The notes beneath the pieces are model-generated. The model was given only the letters and a program-made list of their open reading frames with translations. It was not told where the DNA came from and did not search any database. This document shows, in pieces, positions 59,044 through 64,000 of a stretch of 64,000 bases of DNA. The stretch spans positions 2,918,001-2,982,000 of the forward strand of contig NC_019771.1 of assembly GCF_000317695.1 (NCBI RefSeq), read 5' to 3'. This DNA comes from Anabaena cylindrica PCC 7122. Lineage in GTDB: Bacteria; Cyanobacteriota; Cyanobacteriia; Cyanobacteriales; Nostocaceae. Each line of letters opens with the position of its first letter. Within the stretch, counting starts at the first letter, position 1. The position numbers and the translations under genes were made by a program.

Positions 59044-59916
59044 ATGATTTGGCAAGAAATTGATACTCATATTAGCCAAGTAACTGGCCAAAAATTTCAC
59101 ACTTCACAACATTTATCTGTAAGTGGCGGCTGTATTAACCAAGGTTATGCAGTTAGTGATAGTAAACTCACCTATTTCGTCAAAATTAACCAAGCATCCC
59201 AAGTGGCGATGTTTGAAGCTGAAATGCTGGGTTTACAGCAGATGCATAACACAAAAACTATCCGTGTTCCTCAACCTGTATGCTGGGGCATATCTGGTAA
59301 TTCTAGTTACATTGTGCTGGAATGGTTAGAAATGACAGGTGCTAATAGCAAATCATGGCAAGAAACAGGACGCAAATTAGCAGCAATGCACAAATTTACC
59401 AGTCAAAAGGGTTTCGGTTGGGACATCAATAATACTATTGGTTCTACACTGCAAATCAATACTTGGATAGATAATTGGGCAGAATTTTATACTCAGCATC
59501 GTTTAAGTTATCAATTTCAGTTAGCAAGACGACGAGGTGGGAGTTTTCCCCTAGAAGATAAATTATTAGCTGCCATTCCAGAATTATTAGCAGATCATCA
59601 CATCCAACCCTCTTTAGTACATGGTGATTTATGGGGAGGAAATGCGGGGTGTACTATTGACGGTGAACCCGTGATTTTTGATCCAGCCACTTATTTCGGC
59701 GATAGAGAAGTTGATATTGCCATGACAGAGCTTTTTGGCGGTTTTCCGGCGGCATTTTATCAAGGATATGAGGAAGTGTTTCCTTTAGATGAAGGTTATG
59801 AAAAACGGAAAACACTTTATAATCTCTATCACGTTTTAAATCATTTTAATTTATTTGGTGGTGGTTATGCTTCTCAAGCAAATCAGATGATTGAGCGAAT
59901 TTTGCGGAGTTTATGA
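59044..59916 (+). CDS. Fructosamine/ketosamine-3-kinase family protein
   Basis: These kinases phosphorylate sugar adducts on proteins so that they fall off (deglycation). The 290-residue protein has LSVSGGCINQGYAV (nucleotide loop), Lys48 in TYFVKIN, the Brenner-type motif LVHGDLWGGNAGC with catalytic Asp195, and VIFDPATYFGDREVDIAMTE (metal Asp and the typical continuation). The length is normal. It starts MIWQEIDTHISQVTGQKFHT at 59044, 95 bases after the M16 peptidase stop; the two could be co-transcribed. Confidence 0.9.
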   Translation: MIWQEIDTHISQVTGQKFHTSQHLSVSGGCINQGYAVSDSKLTYFVKINQASQVAMFEAEMLGLQQMHNTKTIRVPQPVCWGISGNSSYIVLEWLEMTGANSKSWQETGRKLAAMHKFTSQKGFGWDINNTIGSTLQINTWIDNWAEFYTQHRLSYQFQLARRRGGSFPLEDKLLAAIPELLADHHIQPSLVHGDLWGGNAGCTIDGEPVIFDPATYFGDREVDIAMTELFGGFPAAFYQGYEEVFPLDEGYEKRKTLYNLYHVLNHFNLFGGGYASQANQMIERILRSL

Positions 59917-59933
59917 AGTTAAAAAATGTAAGA

Positions 59934-59981
<48 letters not shown>

Positions 59982-60097
59982 AATGCTCGTGACATCCGTA
60001 ACGCACCCTACAATACTTAATCCTGTAAGCGCAAGCGCAGGCTACGCCAACAAAAATCAAATAGTAATTCTATAGATAAATTTGTGATTTACGGAAT

Positions 60098-60718
60098 GTG
60101 AAATACTATCAACTACAAACCAACGTTTTACCTAATAATTACCTTAATGACTTGTGGGGAGAAATTCAAGCTAGTCCTTACTTTTCTATCAACAATCTCA
60201 ACCGGGATTTTATCAATACTAAAGGATTTTCTGTAGTGTTTCAGCGTGGGGGAATAAAAACAGTTGAACAGAAATTTCCCTTTTTTAAGCCTTATTTGGA
60301 TTTAGCTCTTCAGTCAAATTGTAATGCTTTTTACCTCAATCCCTTATTGCTAAAAGAAGGTTCTCGTGTTGATCCACACATAGATCGTTCTTTGCGTTCC
60401 TATTGCAAAACTATTGAACCACCTAACATTGTTAGTGTTCTCTATGTGCGAGTACCAGAAAACATGGAGGGAGGAGAATTGGTGCTGAAATCAACTAAAC
60501 GCCAAGTTGGGAAAGTCAAACCCCAAACTAATACCCTAGTTTACTTTCAAGGCGATTTAACCCATTCTGTTAATGCAGTCAAAACACCGGGAAATCGCTT
60601 AAGTTTGGTTTGTGAACAGTATAATTTAAGTGAGGCTGAACTGGAGGAAATTCCCATATTTACCTTAGAATCAAGAGCTAGTCAGCCTACAACGAAGAAA
60701 CGGAAGTCAACATCTTAG
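60098..60718 (+). CDS. 2-oxoglutarate/Fe(II)-dependent dioxygenase
   Basis: The 206-residue protein has the iron-binding facial triad in a double-stranded beta-helix: H94-x-D96 in VDPHIDRS and H156 in GDLTHSVNAV, with Arg167 (GNRLSLV) placed to bind 2-oxoglutarate. It resembles prolyl-4-hydroxylase-like members such as those that hydroxylate proteins or small substrates. Start is GTG 60098. The C-terminal ~20 residues are basic (TTKKRKSTS). No obvious partner or substrate gene is adjacent; the kinase gene starts 83 bases downstream. Confidence 0.85.
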   Translation: MKYYQLQTNVLPNNYLNDLWGEIQASPYFSINNLNRDFINTKGFSVVFQRGGIKTVEQKFPFFKPYLDLALQSNCNAFYLNPLLLKEGSRVDPHIDRSLRSYCKTIEPPNIVSVLYVRVPENMEGGELVLKSTKRQVGKVKPQTNTLVYFQGDLTHSVNAVKTPGNRLSLVCEQYNLSEAELEEIPIFTLESRASQPTTKKRKSTS

Positions 60719-60801
60719 CGCCAAAAGTGGGAAACATCCCATCGCTACATCGTCAAAGTATCTGATATACATTTGGGAAGGCTATCGCATCTAATCCTTT
60801 C

Positions 60802-62646
60802 ATGAAACAAATACTGCTAAACAATCGCTATCAAGTTATCCAGATACTTGGTGCTGGTGGGTTTGGGGAAACTTTTCTCGCAGAAGATACCCATATGCCT
60901 TCTCGTCGTCGCTGTGTAATCAAGCAACTCAAACCGATTAGTAATGATCCACAAACCTATCAAATTATTCAACAACGGTTTGAAAGAGAAGCAGCTACCT
61001 TAGAATATCTGGGTGAAAGTAGTGATCAAATTCCTAAACTTTACGCTTATTTTTCTGAAAATGGGCAGTTTTACCTCGTTCAAGAATGGATTCATGGACA
61101 AACTCTCAGCCAGATGGTGGAAGCTAAAGGATATATAGCTGAAACTATTGTTCGGGAAATTCTGTTAAGTTTGCTGTCAGTATTGGATTATGTCCACAGC
61201 AAAGGCATTATTCACCGAGATATAAAACCAGATAATATTATTCTTCGCGCTCAAGATAACAAACCAGTTTTAATTGATTTTGGTGCTGTTAAAGAAACTA
61301 TCCGTACTGTCATCAATCCTTCGGGAAATCCCATACAATCAATCGTTATAGGCACACCTGGATATATGCCGAGTGAACAAGCTATCGGCCGTCCAGTTTA
61401 CGCCACAGATATCTATAGTTTAGGCTTGACGGCGATTTATTTGCTGACTGGCAAACAACCCCAAGAATTAGAAACTCACCCGCAGACGGGGCAAATACTC
61501 TGGCAGCAATACGCTGCTGGGATGTCTTCAGAATTAGCGATCGCACTTACACAAGCAATTGAACCACGAACGAGCGATCGCTTCACCACAGCTAATAAAA
61601 TGCTCTATGCTTTAAACTCAGCCCAGAATATTTCTCGTCCATCTCCCGCTACCAGCGCCACAATTAGCCTGAGTCCACCCCCTACTACTCTTAAACCAAC
61701 CCAGTCAATATCTTCACCTGCAAAAACTCCCTTTATCAGAGAAACTAACAATCCCACAAACTGGCAGAAACCTGCTGTGATTTTTGGTAGTGTGCTAGTA
61801 GGAAGTTTAATTGGTGCAGTAGCAATTTCTAACATTAACCGTCAGCAGCCACCCACAACTACTGTTGCTACAGAAACACAAACTCCCAATACCTTACCAA
61901 CAAACTCCCCCGTTGTAGAGTCAATTTCCCCAACTCCGCTGACACCCACTCCCTCAACTGAGCAACGAATCACTTCTCAGCCTTTACCAGAAGCCAATCC
62001 TTCTACAGCATTTACACCACCACCAGATCAAGAGCCTATTATTGAAAACACTCCAGCACCCCCAATCCCATCAACACCACAAGTAGAAATAGAAAATCAA
62101 CAGCAGCAACCGGATATAGTTTCCACAGCGGAAGTATTCACAGATTCTCAGAAACAGCCAGATCAGAAAAAACAGAAGTCACGCGAGCAATTAAGTACTA
62201 CTAATATCGGGCAAAATGTACCAGCTTTTCCTACAGGCACATCAAGAAGCACCGTAGAAGCAACTCTTGGTAAGAATAAAGATGTAAGAGGCTTGTGGCC
62301 TAATACCCGTGCTGTAACTTATAAGGTAGTACCTAACCAAATTGATCTCGGCTACTTATTTGACCGTAATTCTGGCAAACTGCGCCAAACGGAGGCAGCT
62401 TTTGCCCAATCTGTAGACCCTCAAGTCATGCAAACCACATTGAATGGAATGCTAGGCGGACAAGCGACGGGAGAAATTCAGCAAGGACTACAACAAATAC
62501 AACAGCGCCAAAAAGATAATTTTCAGTTTACTCAAGGTTCTGTTAAGGGTCAAATAGTGCGGCAAAACTGCGATTTTATTTACATTAGTATTTGGGATCA
62601 AGACTTACACGATTTTGTCAATCCCTCATCAGCTAAACAGTGTTAA
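60802..62646 (+). CDS. Hanks-type Ser/Thr protein kinase, membrane-anchored
   Basis: The kinase domain (residues about 10-275) has LGAGGFGETF, Lys41 in CVIKQL, IHRDIKPDNIIL and IDFGAVKET, so it should be active; it is closely similar to the kinase at 27719. A Pro/Ser linker leads to one membrane helix (about 328-346, VIFGSVLVGSLIGAVAISN), then a long Pro/Thr/Gln-rich spacer (about 350-470) and a distinct C-terminal domain (about 475-614, with SRSTVEATLGKNKDVRGLWP and YLFDRNSGKLRQTEAAF) likely to be extracytoplasmic. That tail differs from the YARHG-like one of its paralogue, suggesting different signals. Confidence 0.9.
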   Translation: MKQILLNNRYQVIQILGAGGFGETFLAEDTHMPSRRRCVIKQLKPISNDPQTYQIIQQRFEREAATLEYLGESSDQIPKLYAYFSENGQFYLVQEWIHGQTLSQMVEAKGYIAETIVREILLSLLSVLDYVHSKGIIHRDIKPDNIILRAQDNKPVLIDFGAVKETIRTVINPSGNPIQSIVIGTPGYMPSEQAIGRPVYATDIYSLGLTAIYLLTGKQPQELETHPQTGQILWQQYAAGMSSELAIALTQAIEPRTSDRFTTANKMLYALNSAQNISRPSPATSATISLSPPPTTLKPTQSISSPAKTPFIRETNNPTNWQKPAVIFGSVLVGSLIGAVAISNINRQQPPTTTVATETQTPNTLPTNSPVVESISPTPLTPTPSTEQRITSQPLPEANPSTAFTPPPDQEPIIENTPAPPIPSTPQVEIENQQQQPDIVSTAEVFTDSQKQPDQKKQKSREQLSTTNIGQNVPAFPTGTSRSTVEATLGKNKDVRGLWPNTRAVTYKVVPNQIDLGYLFDRNSGKLRQTEAAFAQSVDPQVMQTTLNGMLGGQATGEIQQGLQQIQQRQKDNFQFTQGSVKGQIVRQNCDFIYISIWDQDLHDFVNPSSAKQC

Positions 62647-62662
62647 CAACTGCAATTTTCAT

Positions 62663-62686
62663 AAAAAAAGAGCCTCATAGAGGCTC
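62663..62686 (-). terminator. Rho-independent terminator for rplJ-rplL
   Basis: On the minus strand GAGCCTC-TAT-GAGGCTC (7-bp stem) is followed by TTTTTTT. It is about 75 bases beyond the rplL stop and also separates the convergent kinase gene. AATTACG heptamers lie between it and rplL (about 62735-62762). Confidence 0.85.
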
Positions 62687-62762
62687 ATCATATAAAAAGG
62701 CAACGTAATTTATAATTACTAACTCATAATTCAATTACGAATTACGAATTACGAATTACAAA

Positions 62763-63152
62763 TTACTTGATTACTACCTTACCGCCAGCTTCTTCGACAC
62801 GCTTCTTGATATCCTCAGCAGCTTCCTTAGCTACAGCTTCCTTAATTGCCTTAGGAGCAGCTTCTACTAAGTCCTTAGCTTCTTTCAGACCTAAACCTGT
62901 GATTTCACGGACAATCTTCAGGACAGCAATCTTCTTATCAGCTGGAACTGATTCCAGAACTGCATCAAATTCGGTTTTTTCTTCTACTACTTCAGCAGCA
63001 GCAGCACCAGGAGCAGCCATCATCATCATGCCACCAGCGGCTGGAGCAGCACTCACACCAAAAGCTTCTTCAATTTGCTTAACTAGTTCAGAAGCTTCCA
63101 GCAAAGTCAAGGTTTTCAATTGTTCTAAAATTTGTTCGGTTGCAGCAGACAT
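62763..63152 (-). CDS. rplL: 50S ribosomal protein L7/L12
   Basis: L7/L12 forms the ribosomal stalk that recruits translation GTPases. The 129-residue protein has an N-terminal dimer helix (MSAATEQILEQLKTLTLLEA), an Ala/Gly/Met-rich hinge (PAAGGMMMMAAPGAAAAEVV) and the conserved C-terminal domain (KIAVLKIVREITGLGLKEAK, AAPKAIKEAVAKEAAEDIKK). Length and order are standard. It follows rplJ by 81 bases on the same strand. Confidence 0.97.
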   Translation of the reverse strand: MSAATEQILEQLKTLTLLEASELVKQIEEAFGVSAAPAAGGMMMMAAPGAAAAEVVEEKTEFDAVLESVPADKKIAVLKIVREITGLGLKEAKDLVEAAPKAIKEAVAKEAAEDIKKRVEEAGGKVVIK

Positions 63153-63233
63153 GGATATGACTCCTAAATAATTTTGAATTTTTTGTTGATGATTGGTAAT
63201 TTGTAATTGGAAAAAACTATTACCTATTACCGA

Positions 63234-63812
63234 TTACTCACTAGCACTTTCAGCACTTTCAGCGCTTTCAGAACTTTCAGCGCTACTACCTTCTTCTTTC
63301 TCAGCAACAGCCTGTAAAGCGCGAGCCAAAGAACTGGGAACTTCGTTGATACCCACAGCAACTTTAGTAGCCAAGGCGTTGATAGCGCCGGCAATTTGTG
63401 CCATAAGTTGTTCTTTAGATGGCAAGTCTCCTAAAGCCTTGACATCTGTTTCTTTCAGCAAGCGACCGTCCATAACGCCACCGCGAAGTGCTGTCTTCTT
63501 GGTAACTTTTTGGAACTCTTGATAACTCTTAATTGCTGATGAAAAATCTTCTTTGACTAGCAAAAAGGCAGAAGCGCCATTGAGCAATTCTGACAAAGGC
63601 TGCCATTTTTCTTCGTCTTGAATGGCAATGCCCATAAAGGTGTTTTTTGTCACCTTACAAACAGTGCCACTAGGACGTAACCGCCTTCTTAAGTCAGTGA
63701 TTTCGGCAACTGTTAAACCCTGATAATCAATTACCAGTGCTAAAGTTGACTCACTCAAAGAAACTTTGAGGTCAGCTACAATCTCTTTTTTGTTTTCTAA
63801 CGTTCTACCCAT
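63234..63812 (-). CDS. rplJ: 50S ribosomal protein L10
   Basis: L10 anchors the L7/L12 dimers to the ribosome. The 192-residue protein starts MGRTLENKKEIVADLKVSLS, with GGAGGTGA about 7 bases upstream, and has the LDRRLRPSG-like segment DLRRRLRPSGTVCKVTKNTF. The C-terminal helix region is followed by a low-complexity tail (SSAESSESAESAESASE) coded by near-perfect 9-bp tandem repeats. The gene is first of the rplJ-rplL pair visible here; rplA would be expected upstream, beyond the window. Confidence 0.95.
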   Translation of the reverse strand: MGRTLENKKEIVADLKVSLSESTLALVIDYQGLTVAEITDLRRRLRPSGTVCKVTKNTFMGIAIQDEEKWQPLSELLNGASAFLLVKEDFSSAIKSYQEFQKVTKKTALRGGVMDGRLLKETDVKALGDLPSKEQLMAQIAGAINALATKVAVGINEVPSSLARALQAVAEKEEGSSAESSESAESAESASE

Positions 63813-63933
63813 ACTCGTTTCACCTCCAAGGGCAAAATCTTATTAGTGACTGGTGATTTAGTTACTTATTGCTGTTCACTTTTCACTGTCACCTGTAATC
63901 TGTAACTTTCTATCCTGACCAGCCGAAAACAAC

Positions 63934-63960
63934 AAACCCCAGCTACATTTGCCGGGGTTT
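63934..63960 (-). terminator. Terminator/attenuator in the rplJ leader
   Basis: On the minus strand AAACCCC pairs with GGGGTTT around an inner GC/GC pair and a short loop, followed by TTGTTGTTTTC. It lies about 120 bases before rplJ. It may end the upstream ribosomal transcript (probably rplA) or act as an attenuator in the L10 leader, where L10 autoregulation occurs in other bacteria. Confidence 0.6.
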
Positions 63961-64000
63961 CACATTATTACTTTTAATGGCACAGTTGTTAAACTGTTTT

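Overview
The window is chromosomal DNA of a cyanobacterium, most likely a filamentous heterocyst-forming Nostocales (Nostoc/Anabaena relatives). The evidence is photosystem II genes psbD/psbC, photosystem I assembly gene ycf4, the nitrogen regulator ntcA, split RNA polymerase genes rpoB-rpoC1-rpoC2, xisH/xisI-type genes, very frequent GCGATCGC (HIP1) octamers and many 7-bp short tandem repeat (STRR) arrays. No rRNA, tRNA, CRISPR array, intact insertion sequence or phage was found.

Layout. 0-1.2 kb is a decaying block: the start of xisI at the edge, a xisH pseudogene with a frameshift, an internal stop and a lost C-terminus, and a dynamin-like GTPase cut off just after its P-loop. 1.5-6.3 kb holds pnp, a pentapeptide-repeat protein, an antitoxin-like gene overlapping a PIN toxin gene with an internal stop, and two small unknowns. 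6.3-14.5 kb holds a RuvX-like nuclease, a DUF3084 coiled-coil protein, ntcA divergent from fabI, hisB, an ABC ATPase and a polysaccharide export protein. 14.6-20.5 kb is a photosynthesis block (psbC and psbD overlapping on the minus strand, ycf4 divergent), then a lipoprotein cyclophilin and a beta-ketoacyl synthase. 20.8-26.1 kb has a DUF928 protein paired with a CHASE2 nucleotide cyclase, a zinc dehydrogenase and a secreted protein.

26.2-31.3 kb is an accessory stretch: a two-domain protein resembling nuclease A inhibitor, a Hanks-type kinase with a YARHG tail, a GIY-YIG protein and unknowns. 31.4-43.3 kb is housekeeping on the minus strand (rpsT, tatD, rpoB, rpoC1, rpoC2 in transcription order). 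43.6-49.5 kb has hisD, a Usp protein, hslO and a membrane-anchored helical-repeat protein. 49.5-52.2 kb is an AT-rich accessory pair (Uma2 nuclease and a HEPN-like protein with an R-x4-H motif). 52.2-62.7 kb has a CrtD-like desaturase, a GTPase/V4R/DUF4388 signalling cluster, an M16 peptidase, a fructosamine kinase, a 2OG oxygenase and a second Hanks kinase. The window ends with rplL and rplJ.

The most distinctive theme is repeat invasion. Heptamer arrays lie directly against the start codons of hisB, a beta-ketoacyl synthase, rpoC1 and a small SRPBCC-like gene, replacing the usual Shine-Dalgarno position. The same repeat families are carried in frame inside rpoC2 and probably an M16 peptidase. 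The best candidates for an undescribed system are the HEPN-like protein at 50.4 kb, the GTPase/V4R/DUF4388 cluster at 54.8-57.5 kb and the duplicated NuiA-like protein at 26.3 kb. All functional assignments rest on reading the sequence and on remembered family features; no database search was run.
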